Assembly: GCF_003977665.1 (NCBI RefSeq) | Contig: NZ_RYYV01000001.1 | Location: 1-64,000 of the forward strand | Reading direction: 5' to 3' | From: Dyella choica | Lineage (GTDB): Bacteria > Pseudomonadota > Gammaproteobacteria > Xanthomonadales > Rhodanobacteraceae | DNA length: 64,000 nucleotides | Shown here: piece after piece, positions 29,370 to 37,886 of the stretch | Position numbering within the stretch: position 1 is the first letter of the stretch | Layout of the letters: each line of letters opens with the position of its first letter | Made by a program: the position numbers and the translations under genes | Notes under the pieces: generated by a model | The model's database searches: none | What the model saw: only the letters and a program-made list of their open reading frames with translations | What the model was told of the DNA's origin: nothing

Positions 29370-30800
29370 ATGCTCGACAAAAGCTATCCGTATTACCTGG
29401 CCAACGAAGCGCGCACCTCACCCATCATGATGGAGGTGTACGACAAGTACAGCGGTGAAATCGCCACGCGCGTTGCCGTGCCGGATGAGCAAGCCACCGA
29501 GGCCGCCATTCGCGCTGCCGTGCAAGCCGCCGGTCCGATGAAGAAGTTCAAGCCGTGGGCGCGGCAAGCGGTTTTGCAGCACTGCGCGCAGCGCTTCCAG
29601 GAGCGCCATGAAGAGCTTGCGATGGCGTTGTGCATCGAGGCCGGCAAGCCGATCAAGGATGCCGCTGGCGAAGTGACGCGCCTGATCGAAACCTTCCGTA
29701 TCGCCGCCGAGGAAGCGGTGCGCGTGAACGGCGAGACCTTGAACCTCGAACTGGCCGGACGCCTGGACGGTTACCACGGTTTTACGCGGCGCGTGCCGCT
29801 AGGGCCGGTATCATTCATCACGCCGTTCAATTTTCCGCTGAATCTGGTCGCGCACAAGGTGGCTCCGGCGATCGCCGCAGGCTGTCCGTTCGTGCTGAAG
29901 CCTTCGGAAAAAACGCCGGTCGGCGCTTTGATCATCGGCCAGGTGCTGGCGGAGACCGACCTGCCCAAGGGCGCGTTTTCCGTGCTGCCGCTGGACGGCA
30001 GGCACGCTACGCCGCTGGTGGAAGACGCTCGCCTGAAGCTGCTCTCCTTCACCGGCGGACAGATCGGCTGGGACCTCAAGGCGCGTGCGGGCCATAAGAA
30101 GGTCACCCTGGAGCTGGGCGGCAATGCGGCCTGCATCGTGGATGCCGATCAGGGTGCGAACCTGGACCGGCTGATCGAGCGGCTGGTCTTCGGCGCGTTC
30201 TACCAATCCGGCCAAAGTTGCATCAGCGTGCAGCGCATCTATGCGCATGCATCGCTCTACGAGGAACTGAAGCGGCGCCTGGTCGAAGCCGTCAGGCAGC
30301 TCAGGGCCGGCGATCCGAAGGACCCCAGCGTGTTCCTCGGCCCGATGATCGACGAAGCTGCCGCCACGCGCCTGGAAAGTTGGATCAACGAAGCGCAGCA
30401 GGCCGGCGGCAAGCTGCTGTGCGGCGGCAAACGCAAGGGCAACATGCTTGAGGCCACGGTGATGGAAAACGTGCCCACGGACGCCAAGGTCAATCGCATG
30501 GAAGTATTCGGGCCGTTCGTGCTGCTCGTGCCTTTCGAGCACATCGACGAGGCGTTCGCCATGGTCAATGACTCCGATTACGGCCTGCAAGCCGGCATCT
30601 TCACCAACCAGCTCAGCCATGCGATGCGTGCCTGGGACGAGCTCGAACAGGGCGGCGTGATCGTCAACGATGTGCCGAGCTTCCGCGTGGACAACATGCC
30701 ATATGGCGGTTTGAAGCTGTCAGGCACGGGACGCGAGGGTGTGCGGTATGCGATCGAGGATATGACCGAGATAAGGTTGATGGTGATGCGGGAGACTTGA
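29370..30800 (+). CDS. NAD(P)-dependent aldehyde dehydrogenase
   Basis: 476 residues. It oxidises an aldehyde to an acid, or to an acyl-CoA in some subgroups. Landmarks are FITPFNFPLNLVAHKVAPAI, the cofactor loop FTGG, the general-base region VTLELGGNA, catalytic C284 in GQSCISVQR, and EVFGPFVLLVPF. The LELGGNA plus GQSCISVQR pattern is close to lactaldehyde/phosphonoacetaldehyde-type dehydrogenases. I start at the ATG at 29370, placed 5 nt after AAGGAG; an in-frame GTG lies 6 nt earlier. It is co-transcribed with the TPP enzyme. Confidence 0.94.
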   Translation: MLDKSYPYYLANEARTSPIMMEVYDKYSGEIATRVAVPDEQATEAAIRAAVQAAGPMKKFKPWARQAVLQHCAQRFQERHEELAMALCIEAGKPIKDAAGEVTRLIETFRIAAEEAVRVNGETLNLELAGRLDGYHGFTRRVPLGPVSFITPFNFPLNLVAHKVAPAIAAGCPFVLKPSEKTPVGALIIGQVLAETDLPKGAFSVLPLDGRHATPLVEDARLKLLSFTGGQIGWDLKARAGHKKVTLELGGNAACIVDADQGANLDRLIERLVFGAFYQSGQSCISVQRIYAHASLYEELKRRLVEAVRQLRAGDPKDPSVFLGPMIDEAAATRLESWINEAQQAGGKLLCGGKRKGNMLEATVMENVPTDAKVNRMEVFGPFVLLVPFEHIDEAFAMVNDSDYGLQAGIFTNQLSHAMRAWDELEQGGVIVNDVPSFRVDNMPYGGLKLSGTGREGVRYAIEDMTEIRLMVMRET

Positions 30801-30811
30801 TTTCTCGCACT

Positions 30812-30839
30812 GTAGGTTGGGGTGCAAACCCCAACTTAC
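30812..30839. repeat. Family B short variant
   Basis: GTAGGTTGGGGTGCAAACCC... closing as ...CCCCAACTTAC, a 28-bp palindrome between the convergent aldehyde dehydrogenase and methyltransferase genes. It covers the TAA stop of the minus-strand gene. The same TAGGTTGGGGTG form caps the 45108-45930 element. Confidence 0.78.
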
Positions 30840-31666
30840 GCTGCCTTCGCGGTGATCGGCAGGCCAAACTTGTGCCGATGGATGATCCCCCATTCGGGAT
30901 AGTCGGCATCGTGCAATCGAATATCGGTGAAACCCGCCTCGCCAAGCTGCCGGACCAGATCACCGTACGCATAGATTCGCAGCTCAAGAGTAGAACCATC
31001 GCCGCCATGGAAGCAAAGGTGGGTGAATCGCTGCTCCCTGCCATCCTCGGTAACGTTGACGAGGATGCGATTGGCGCCCTCGCCCTCGATCCGGTATTCG
31101 TAAAGATCCGGATAATGCTCGATCGTAGTCTCATGAAAGCCATATGGCACCGTGAGCGCGAGGATGCCTCCGGTCTTCAATAAGGCGCGCAGGTTGCCCA
31201 ATGCGCGCCCAGTCGGTCCGTCCACATGCTCCAGAACATCGGAGCTGACGATAAAGTCGAACTGGCCAAGGTAATGCCGAGCCGGCGAGCAGATGTCCAG
31301 CTTGGGCTCGATATGGTAGAAAGTATTGAGGTAATCGAATTTGCGCCGCAAGAAATAGGCGTAGACGCCCGTATCGCTCATGCCGATCCCTTTGACGTGT
31401 TTGCGCTTTGGGATGCGCGCGAGGACCCGGACTCGGCCATCATCATCGAGTTCGGATTGCAAGGCCGCAACAATCGCACGGAACCGCAGCGTTGACCCGC
31501 AAATGGCACAACTGCGCATTTCGCGTTCCGACAAAACCTCAGGCGTGGCTATCAGTCGAAAACCGCAGATATTGCAGACGGGCTTTTCTGTCGTGGGTGT
31601 ATTCGACGGAAAGGCCCGATGAAAAATGCCCTTCGTCACGTTTCGAAGGAGACTGCGTGGATACAT
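30836..31666 (-). CDS. SAM-dependent methyltransferase with N-terminal zinc-ribbon-like cysteines
   Basis: 276 residues. The N-terminus has two CxxC pairs (CNICG at about 31-35 and CAICG at about 53-57), likely a zinc ribbon. A Methyltransf_11-like segment follows, with FDFIVSSDVLEHVDGPTGRA, then LRALLKTGGILALTVPYGFH. The canonical GxGxG motif is poorly preserved (KGIGMSDTGVYA). Such proteins often sit in surface-polysaccharide loci, but here the neighbours (aldehyde dehydrogenase, AraC regulator) give no such context. Substrate unknown. Confidence 0.82.
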   Translation of the reverse strand: MYPRSLLRNVTKGIFHRAFPSNTPTTEKPVCNICGFRLIATPEVLSEREMRSCAICGSTLRFRAIVAALQSELDDDGRVRVLARIPKRKHVKGIGMSDTGVYAYFLRRKFDYLNTFYHIEPKLDICSPARHYLGQFDFIVSSDVLEHVDGPTGRALGNLRALLKTGGILALTVPYGFHETTIEHYPDLYEYRIEGEGANRILVNVTEDGREQRFTHLCFHGGDGSTLELRIYAYGDLVRQLGEAGFTDIRLHDADYPEWGIIHRHKFGLPITAKAA

Positions 31667-31748
31667 ACTGGCTCCCGCTCAGAGACCTTGATTCTAAATC
31701 AAAGTGCGCAAGGTGTGATCCGTAGAGCCATGACCGATCGCGGGGAAT

Positions 31749-32705
31749 CTACACGGTAGCGTCAAGCTCCTCGCAGGCAACGTTTCCAATCGCCCGCAGG
31801 CGCATCACATCCCGCAACGGCGGCGCACCATGCTGCCGGCTGTATTCGCGGCTGAACTGCGAAGGGCTTTCGTAACCCACGCGGTGCGCGGCGGTGGCCA
31901 CGTCGCAGCCTTGAGTCAACAAGAGGCGGCGCGCCTCGTGCAGGCGCAACACTTTCTGGTACTGCAGCGGACTCATCGCCGTGATCTGACGGAAATGATG
32001 GTGCAGCGATGAAGGGCTCATGTTGACCATGCCGGCAAGCTCGGCAATCCTGAGCGGCTTGTTGAAATGCTGGCGCAGCCATTGGATGGCCCGGGCGATT
32101 TGCTGCCCCTGCCCGCCTGCGGTGGCGATCTGCGCCAGGCGCGCGCCCTGCTCGCCGGTCAACAGCCGGTAGATCAGCTCGCGCTCGATCAGCGGCGCGA
32201 GCAACGGCAAGTCTTGCGGCGTATCGAGCAGCCGCGCCAGGCGCAACAGTGGATCGAGCACTTCCGCGCCGACCGGACTCAGCGCGATGCCGCGCGCGGT
32301 CGCGCTGGTCGGCCTGGACAGCTTCACCTCGGACAGCCATTCGCCAATGCGTATGGGATCAAGACGCAAAGTGATGCACAGGCACGGCTCCTGCACTGAG
32401 GCACGCACCACTTGGGCGGTGACGGGTACATCGATCGAATTGATCAGATAGTGACCGTACTCCTGCTCCAGGCGCTCTTCGCCCACCAGGACATGCTTGT
32501 TGCCCTGCAGAAGCAGGCCCAGGCAGGGTTCATACAAGGCACAGCTGCGGTCGTTGGGCGCGTCCGCGCGGAAGAACGAAAGCGCCGGCCAGGCCGTGGC
32601 CGTAACGCCCTCCAGCTGGGCGTATCGTTCAACGATAGCTGTCAATTCCTCGTAATCCTGCTCGAGGCGGGAAGGTATCTGGATGGGCTGGAGCTGGCTG
32701 TTCAT
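31749..32705 (-). CDS. AraC-family regulator (AraC_N type, YqhC-like arrangement)
   Basis: 318 residues. The N-terminal AraC_N domain (about 30-190, with SCALYEPCLGLLLQGNKHVL) precedes two helix-turn-helix motifs (LRIAELAGMVNMSPSSLHHH, then DVATAAHRVGYESPSQFSRE). It diverges from a zinc alcohol dehydrogenase across 189 bp. By analogy with E. coli YqhC-YqhD, it probably senses reactive aldehydes and activates the dehydrogenase; this is inference from arrangement. Confidence 0.92.
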   Translation of the reverse strand: MNSQLQPIQIPSRLEQDYEELTAIVERYAQLEGVTATAWPALSFFRADAPNDRSCALYEPCLGLLLQGNKHVLVGEERLEQEYGHYLINSIDVPVTAQVVRASVQEPCLCITLRLDPIRIGEWLSEVKLSRPTSATARGIALSPVGAEVLDPLLRLARLLDTPQDLPLLAPLIERELIYRLLTGEQGARLAQIATAGGQGQQIARAIQWLRQHFNKPLRIAELAGMVNMSPSSLHHHFRQITAMSPLQYQKVLRLHEARRLLLTQGCDVATAAHRVGYESPSQFSREYSRQHGAPPLRDVMRLRAIGNVACEELDATV

Positions 32706-32721
32706 GCGAAATACGGCCTGT

Positions 32722-32750
32722 CAGGAACAGGCAAAGATTGCCTGTTCCTG
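32722..32750. promoter_or_regulatory. Palindrome in the araC-adh divergent promoter
   Basis: CAGGAACAGGCA-AAGAT-TGCCTGTTCCTG, 12-bp perfect arms, 17 nt upstream of the araC start on its strand. It could be an operator or a hairpin in the araC leader. Confidence 0.65.
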
Positions 32751-32782
32751 CAGACCAAGACGAGTCCCCGCAGGGACATTTT

Positions 32783-32810
32783 GCAGGATCGAGCAAGCTT
32801 TTAGCAGGAT
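32783..32810 (+). promoter_or_regulatory. AraC-type direct-repeat operator upstream of adh
   Basis: GCAGGAT occurs at 32783-32789 and again at 32804-32810, a 21-bp period (two helical turns), the usual layout of AraC-family activator half-sites. The surrounding bases (TTGCAGGATCGAGCAA and TAGCAGGATTCGGCTA) also agree in part. It lies about 85-110 bp before the dehydrogenase ATG. Confidence 0.6.
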
Positions 32811-32894
32811 TCGGCTACCTGCCTTTTGTTGCACTACGCATACTTTGCTCCTTCAATGCATCCCCTCGCTCGGCTTCCCCCTTAGGAGAACTGC

Positions 32895-33956
32895 ATGGCA
32901 CTCAGCATCCGCGGCTACGCCGCGCAATCCGCTACCACCCCGCTGGCACCCCATCAATTCGAACGGCGCGATCCGCGCGCGGACGACGTGGTGATCGATA
33001 TCCTGTATTGCGGCGTTTGCCACTCCGACATCCACCAGGCGCGCAATGAATGGGGCGGCTCGCTGTATCCGATGGTGCCCGGTCACGAAATCATCGGCCG
33101 GGTGGCTTCGGTGGGTGCCCAGGTCGACCGTTTCAAACCCGGAGACCTGGTGGGCGTGGGTTGCATGGTCGACTCCTGCCAGCACTGCGCCGCCTGTACC
33201 CAGGGCCTGGAGCAGTACTGCAAGGAAATGCCCACCTTCACCTACAACAGCACCGACCGCCGCGACGGCTTGATGACCTATGGCGGCTACTCCGAACGCA
33301 TCGTGGTGAATGACAAGTTCGTGCTGCGTGTGCCGGACGGGGTGGATCCGAAATCCGCCGCGCCGCTGCTGTGCGCCGGCATCACTACCTGGTCGCCGCT
33401 GCGCCACTGGAAGGTCGGCAAGGGCCACAAGGTAGCCGTTGTCGGCCTGGGCGGCCTCGGCCACATGGGTCTGAAGTTCGCCAAGGCGCTGGGTGCCGAC
33501 GTCACGCTGTTCACACGCTCGCCCGGCAAGGAAGGCGAAGCGCGCCGATTAGGGGCCGATCACGTGGTGCTATCCACCGATCCGGACCAGATGGCGGCCG
33601 TCGCCGGCCACTTCGATTTCATTCTCGATACGGTGCCGCACCAGCACGACCTCAACCCCTACCTGGCCACGCTGAAGCTGGATGGCGTGCACGTGCTGGT
33701 GGGCCTGGTGGAACCGGTCAATCCGCCCGTGCACTCCGGCGGACTGATCTTCGGTCGCCGCTCGCTGGCCGGCTCGCTGATCGGCGGCATCGCCGAAACG
33801 CAGGAGATGCTGGATTTCTGCGCCAAGCACGGCATCGGCGCGGATGTGGAGATGATCGGCATCCAGGACATCAACGAGGCTTACGGGCGGATGCTCAACA
33901 GTGACGTGCGCTATCGCTTTGTGATCGATATTGCGTCGTTGAAGACGGCAGCTTGA
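32895..33956 (+). CDS. NAD(P)-dependent zinc alcohol dehydrogenase (YahK/cinnamyl-alcohol type)
   Basis: 353 residues. Catalytic-zinc ligands include C42 (CGVCHSD) and H64-E65 (PGHEIIG). Structural-zinc cysteines are C95, C98, C101 and C109. The Rossmann motif GLGGLGHMG and FTRSPGK suggest preference for NADPH, as in YahK and YqhD-like aldehyde reductases. It probably reduces toxic aldehydes under control of the divergent AraC regulator. A good ribosome site (AGGAG) precedes the ATG. The total length and both zinc sites are normal. Confidence 0.96.
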   Translation: MALSIRGYAAQSATTPLAPHQFERRDPRADDVVIDILYCGVCHSDIHQARNEWGGSLYPMVPGHEIIGRVASVGAQVDRFKPGDLVGVGCMVDSCQHCAACTQGLEQYCKEMPTFTYNSTDRRDGLMTYGGYSERIVVNDKFVLRVPDGVDPKSAAPLLCAGITTWSPLRHWKVGKGHKVAVVGLGGLGHMGLKFAKALGADVTLFTRSPGKEGEARRLGADHVVLSTDPDQMAAVAGHFDFILDTVPHQHDLNPYLATLKLDGVHVLVGLVEPVNPPVHSGGLIFGRRSLAGSLIGGIAETQEMLDFCAKHGIGADVEMIGIQDINEAYGRMLNSDVRYRFVIDIASLKTAA

Positions 33957-33963
33957 TGCCGTT

Positions 33964-33993
33964 GCTCCCTCCCCTGCTCGCAGGGGAGGGAGT
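33964..33993. repeat. Family A minimal hairpin
   Basis: GCTCCCTCCCCTGCTCGCAG followed by GGGAGGGAG, in the gap between the convergent dehydrogenase and YdcF genes. Probably a bidirectional terminator. Confidence 0.82.
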
Positions 33994-34010
33994 TGTTCTT
34001 GGTGATTGGG

Positions 34011-34769
34011 TCAAGGCGCCCCATACCTGCTCGGCGGCGCATTCCACCCCATCGCGTTGTACATGTAGTACGTCAGCACGCCGACGTATTCGTGCAAGGC
34101 CGATTCGGTCAGCGCCACGTTCCAGCCATTGGGAAACCACGTCAATCGCGCATCCTCGTAATCGGCCCGCACCGGCAGCGCGTCGATGCCAAAATGCAGG
34201 AAGAATTGCTGCGACCTGCGCATATGCACGGCTGCCGTCACCAGCACCACCCGCTGTGGGGCATACGCCTTGAGCATGGGCTGCAAGAATTGCGCGTTCT
34301 GCCAGGTGTTCATGCTGCGCGTTTCGAGCATGAGGTCCGAACGATCCACGCCCATGCCCAGCAAGACATCACCGTATGCCTTCGCTTCCGTTACGCCATA
34401 GCGAAAGGGATCTCCGCCGCTGACGACCAGCCTGCAATCGTTGCCGGTCTGCTTGCATTCGCGATACAGCGCATAGCCCTCGGCAAGCCTGCCGCCCGCG
34501 AACACCGTGGGACCTACTTCATTCGTCGCGACAACGCGCGATGTACCGACGCCCAACACGACAATCGCGTTGCGTGCCGCCCAGGCCACCTTCGGCCGGG
34601 TCGCATAGGGCGCCTGCAGGCGCGTAAGCAGCCACGCCGGCAGGGGCCCGCAGCCGCTCGCCAGGAACAGCCCGAAGGCGACGCCGTAGCACAACCAGCC
34701 AGCACGACCGCGACGGAAGCGGCTAAGTACGTAACCCAGCAGGCAAAGCAGGAACAACAGCAGCAGCAT
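34011..34769 (-). CDS. YdcF/SanA-like DUF218 envelope protein
   Basis: 252 residues. Two N-terminal helices (about 1-15 and 25-45) anchor a periplasmic DUF218 domain with AIVVLGVGTSR, RLAEGYALYRE, LVVSGGDPFRYGVTEAKAYG and ETRSMNTWQNAQF. Relatives (ElyC, SanA, YdcF) affect envelope integrity, but the biochemical activity is unclear. I start at the ATG at 34769, preceded by GAGG at good spacing, instead of 19 codons upstream. It diverges from yigZ. Confidence 0.9.
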   Translation of the reverse strand: MLLLLFLLCLLGYVLSRFRRGRAGWLCYGVAFGLFLASGCGPLPAWLLTRLQAPYATRPKVAWAARNAIVVLGVGTSRVVATNEVGPTVFAGGRLAEGYALYRECKQTGNDCRLVVSGGDPFRYGVTEAKAYGDVLLGMGVDRSDLMLETRSMNTWQNAQFLQPMLKAYAPQRVVLVTAAVHMRRSQQFFLHFGIDALPVRADYEDARLTWFPNGWNVALTESALHEYVGVLTYYMYNAMGWNAPPSRYGAP

Positions 34770-34861
34770 GCAGGCCTCATCCCGATCAAAAGCGGGCAGC
34801 GTAACGCATTCGCGAGGAATGCCCATGTGACCGCCCAGTTCAATTCCCCTACGCTACATCC

Positions 34862-35449
34862 ATGTTGCACACCCTTGCCGCCCCGTTTGAGCACAGCGAA
34901 GAGATTCGCAAAAGCCGCTTTTTGGCCCAGGCTGCCCCAGTGGAGACACCGCAGCAGGCACTGGCGTACGTACAGCGTGTGAGCGATGCCTCCGCGACAC
35001 ACAACTGTTGGGCGTACCGCATCGGCCAGGACTATCGCTTCAACGACGACGGCGAGCCGGGCGGCACGGCCGGGCGCCCCATCCTGCAAGCGATCGAGGG
35101 CCAGGGCATGGACCGCGTGGCCGTGGTGGTGACCCGTTGGTACGGCGGAATCAAGCTCGGCGCCGGCGGCCTGGTGCGCGCCTACGGCGGCACCGCCGCC
35201 GAATGCCTGCGGCTGGCCTCGCGCACACCGATCGTAGCCATGGCGCGGTTGGAGCTGCGTTGCGATTTTGCCGAGCTTGCCCTGATGAAGGCCCGGCTGA
35301 AGGAGCTTGGGGCTGAAATCGAGCAGGAAAGCTTCGCGGCCGACGGCGTAACGCTGCGGATGCGTCTTCCGGCCGACCGCGCGGGCGAGGCCAAGGCACG
35401 CATTGTCGACATAAGCCGTGGGCGGAGCGAGGCGCACGCGTTGGATTGA
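34862..35449 (+). CDS. YigZ/IMPACT-family protein
   Basis: 195 residues. The N-terminal UPF0029 domain contains IRKSRFLAQAAPVETPQQAL, YRIGQDYRFNDDGEPGGTAG and VVVTRWYGGIKLGAGGLVRA followed by YGG. The C-terminal DUF1949 ferredoxin-like domain begins near residue 135. Family members bind nucleic acid or ribosomes, and the eukaryotic relative IMPACT regulates translation; the bacterial role is unsettled. Length and both domains are intact. Confidence 0.94.
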   Translation: MLHTLAAPFEHSEEIRKSRFLAQAAPVETPQQALAYVQRVSDASATHNCWAYRIGQDYRFNDDGEPGGTAGRPILQAIEGQGMDRVAVVVTRWYGGIKLGAGGLVRAYGGTAAECLRLASRTPIVAMARLELRCDFAELALMKARLKELGAEIEQESFAADGVTLRMRLPADRAGEAKARIVDISRGRSEAHALD

Positions 35450-35529
35450 GCCATGCTGGTTAGGTCTGGGTGGATTGAATCAACCCGGGCCATCCCAATC
35501 TGACCTCAGATCCCTCACCTCGAAACCCC

Positions 35530-37302
35530 ATGAGCACCACGCCCGCGAACGATCCCAAGCCCCGTCGCCGCATCGGCTCCCTGAAGCTGCTCTGGCCCTT
35601 TATGAAACCCCATCGCAGTCTGGCGATGGGCTGGCTGGTATTCCTGGGCCTATCCTCCAGCGCCACCCTGGTGCTGCCGATGGCGGTGCGGCACATGATC
35701 GACCATGGCTTTCGTGGTTCCAGCCTCGCGGCGATCAATACCAGCTTCATGGGGCTGTTCGCGGTCGCCCTGGTGATGGCCTTTGCCACCGCCGCACGCT
35801 TCTACTGCATCTCGCTGCTGGGCGAACGCACGCTCGCCGCCTTGCGCGCAAAGCTGTATGCGCACGTGATTCGTTTGGACGTGAGCTTCTTCGAGCGCAA
35901 CCGCGTCGGTGAATTGATTTCGCGCCTGGGCACCGATACGGAAGTGGTGCAGGCGCTGGTCGGCTCCGGCATTTCGGTGGCGTTGCGCAGCGCCGTGATG
36001 CTGGTCGGTGCGACGGCGGCGATGATCTGGACCAGCCCACGCCTGGCCGGTCTTACCGCGCTCGTCATTCCGGCGGTGGTGCTGCCGATCCTGATTTTCG
36101 GCCGCCGCGTGCAGAAGCTTTCGCGCGCCAGCCAGGACCGCCTGGCCGACGCTGCGGCCGTCGCCAATGAAACGCTCAATGCGGCCCCCGCAGTTAAGGC
36201 CTATGCGCGCGAAGGCATCGAAAGCGAGCGCTATGGCAACGCCATCGGGCTTGCCCTGGCGACCGCGCGTCAACGCATCGGCATGCGTACTTTTCTTACG
36301 GCCGCGGTGATCGTGTTGTTCTTTGGGGCGATAACGCTGGTGCTATGGGTAGGCGCGCGCGATGTATTGGAGGGCAGCCTGGATGCCGGCGTGCTCGCAC
36401 AGTTCGTGGTGTACGCCATGCTTTCCGGCGGTTCGATGATGGGCCTTTCCGACGTGTGGGGCGACGTGCTGCGCGCCGCCGGAGCGATGGAACGCATCGG
36501 CGAATTGTTCCATGAAGAAGCCGGCATCGCCGATCCGCCGCATCCGCAAGCCCTGCCGCAGCCGGTGCGCGGCGCCTTGCGCTTTGAAAACGTCGAATTC
36601 CATTATCCCACCCGACCGGACGCCCCTGCCCTGCACCAGTTCAACCTGGACGTCCGCCCCGGCGAAACGGTGGCGCTGGTCGGTCCTTCGGGAGCCGGCA
36701 AAAGCACGGTATTTGCATTGCTTTTGCGTTTCTATGATCCGCAGCGCGGGCGCATCTGTTTCGACGGCATCGATCTGCGTGCCGTGAGCCTGCCCGAATT
36801 GCGCGGCGCGATTGCCCTGGTACCGCAGGAAACGGTGATTTTCGGCGGCACTACCGCCAACAACATCCGCTTCGGCCGACAGGACGCCAGCGACGAGGAA
36901 GTCCACGCCGCAGCCCGCGCCGCGGAGGCCCACGATTTCATCCAGATGCTGCCCGACAGTTATGACGCCGAACTTGGCGAACGCGGCGTGCGCCTGTCTG
37001 GCGGCCAGCGCCAGCGCATTGCCATTGCACGCGCCATCCTGCGCAATGCGCCGTTGCTGTTGCTGGATGAAGCGACCTCCTCGCTGGATGCCCAATCGGA
37101 AGCGGCCATCCAGCAAGCACTGGAACGGCTGGAAAAAGGCCGTACCACCCTGGTGATCGCCCATCGCCTCGCTACGGTGCAGCGTGCGGATCGCATCGTC
37201 GTCCTGGATGGCGGACGCATCGTTGCGCAAGGCACGCACGAAAGCCTGCTCGCCGAAGGCGGCCTATACGCGGAACTGGCTCGGCTGCAGTTCGTGGCGT
37301 AG
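35530..37302 (+). CDS. ABC exporter, fused membrane and ATPase domains (MsbA-like)
   Basis: 590 residues. Six membrane helices (about 25-320) are fused to a nucleotide-binding domain with Walker A GPSGAGKST, signature LSGGQRQR, Walker B LLLLDEATS and the H-loop IAHRL. Half-transporters of this kind dimerise and export lipids, peptides or drugs. Similarity to MsbA is general, and no lipid A gene (lpxK) is adjacent, so I leave it unnamed. The stop codon TAG forms the start of a family B repeat. Confidence 0.93.
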   Translation: MSTTPANDPKPRRRIGSLKLLWPFMKPHRSLAMGWLVFLGLSSSATLVLPMAVRHMIDHGFRGSSLAAINTSFMGLFAVALVMAFATAARFYCISLLGERTLAALRAKLYAHVIRLDVSFFERNRVGELISRLGTDTEVVQALVGSGISVALRSAVMLVGATAAMIWTSPRLAGLTALVIPAVVLPILIFGRRVQKLSRASQDRLADAAAVANETLNAAPAVKAYAREGIESERYGNAIGLALATARQRIGMRTFLTAAVIVLFFGAITLVLWVGARDVLEGSLDAGVLAQFVVYAMLSGGSMMGLSDVWGDVLRAAGAMERIGELFHEEAGIADPPHPQALPQPVRGALRFENVEFHYPTRPDAPALHQFNLDVRPGETVALVGPSGAGKSTVFALLLRFYDPQRGRICFDGIDLRAVSLPELRGAIALVPQETVIFGGTTANNIRFGRQDASDEEVHAAARAAEAHDFIQMLPDSYDAELGERGVRLSGGQRQRIAIARAILRNAPLLLLDEATSSLDAQSEAAIQQALERLEKGRTTLVIAHRLATVQRADRIVVLDGGRIVAQGTHESLLAEGGLYAELARLQFVA

Positions 37303-37328
37303 GCAGGGATGACAGTCCCAGCTGCCTG
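37300..37328. repeat. Family B fragment overlapping the exporter stop codon
   Basis: TAGGCAGGGATGACAGTCCC followed by AGCTGCCTG. The TAG is the ABC exporter stop. A short GGGA...TCCC hairpin remains. It is one of three plus-strand genes in the window that end exactly at the first bases of a family B element. Confidence 0.6.
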
Positions 37329-37350
37329 CATCGATCTAAAATTCGTTTCG

Positions 37351-37497
37351 AAAAGAAAGCCCTGCTACTGCAGGCCTCCCTTCCCCTTGGGAAAGGGAGC
37401 ATCCAATAAAAGAAAGCCCTGCTACTGCAGGCCTTCCTTTCCCTTGGGAAAGGGAGCATCCAATAAAAGAAAGCCCTGCTACTGCAGGGCTTTCTCG
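37351..37497 (-). terminator. Tandemly triplicated terminator of the cold-shock gene (57-bp unit)
   Basis: Three copies of a 57-bp unit start at 37351, 37408 and 37465 (the last is partial). Read on the minus strand, the copy nearest the csp gene is a perfect intrinsic terminator, GAAAGCCCTGC-AGTA-GCAGGGCTTTC then TTTTATT. The two further copies keep the 3' half (GCAGGGCTTTCTTTTATTGG) with a decayed 5' half, and each also contains CTCCCTTTCCC-AAGG-GGAA-type pairing. The period is a multiple of three, which creates a false repetitive frame. Confidence 0.85.
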
Positions 37498-37528
37498 TTG
37501 GAACTGCATGGTAACAACAACGGCTTGA

Positions 37529-37735
37529 TCAGCCTGCGAGCTCGACCCCGGACGCCTGGGCACCCTTCGGGCCCTGGGTCACTTCGAACTTGACGCGCTG
37601 GCCTTCCTGCAGGCTGCGGAAGCCCTTCGAATTGATCGCAGAGAAGTGGACAAACACGTCCTCCCCACCGTCCTCGGGCGCGATGAAGCCGAAACCCTTG
37701 GCATCGTTGAACCACTTGACCGTACCGAAACGCAT
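37529..37735 (-). CDS. Cold-shock domain protein (CspA family)
   Basis: 68 residues forming a single OB-fold. RNP1 KGFGFI is at 13-18 and RNP2 VFVHFSAI near 27-34, both intact, so it should bind single-stranded RNA or DNA as an RNA chaperone. Start [17 protein letters not shown] is canonical. The 151-bp gap upstream before the MTIP stop could hold a structured cold-responsive leader, but I cannot define one. The gene is followed by the triplicated terminator. Confidence 0.97.
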   Translation of the reverse strand: MRFGTVKWFNDAKGFGFIAPEDGGEDVFVHFSAINSKGFRSLQEGQRVKFEVTQGPKGAQASGVELAG

Positions 37736-37886
37736 TTGCGTGAACCTCTGAATCTAAGGACTGGATGCACCAAGTCTCTGCGAGAACCAGCTCTACCCCT
37801 AGGTCCGCCGCCCCTGGCACAGGAGAAGTATCCTCATCTTTTCAGGCAAAGCGCAATATGCACCCCCGCACAGCCGACTAGAATGC

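Noticed and set aside
37351-37497. Possible CRISPR array
   Set aside because: The units are contiguous 57-bp tandem copies without variable spacers, and contain a terminator; no cas genes.
37336-37563. Minus-strand frame with a 19-residue repeated peptide
   Set aside because: Caused by the 57-bp tandem terminator repeat, which has a period divisible by three; overlaps the csp gene end.
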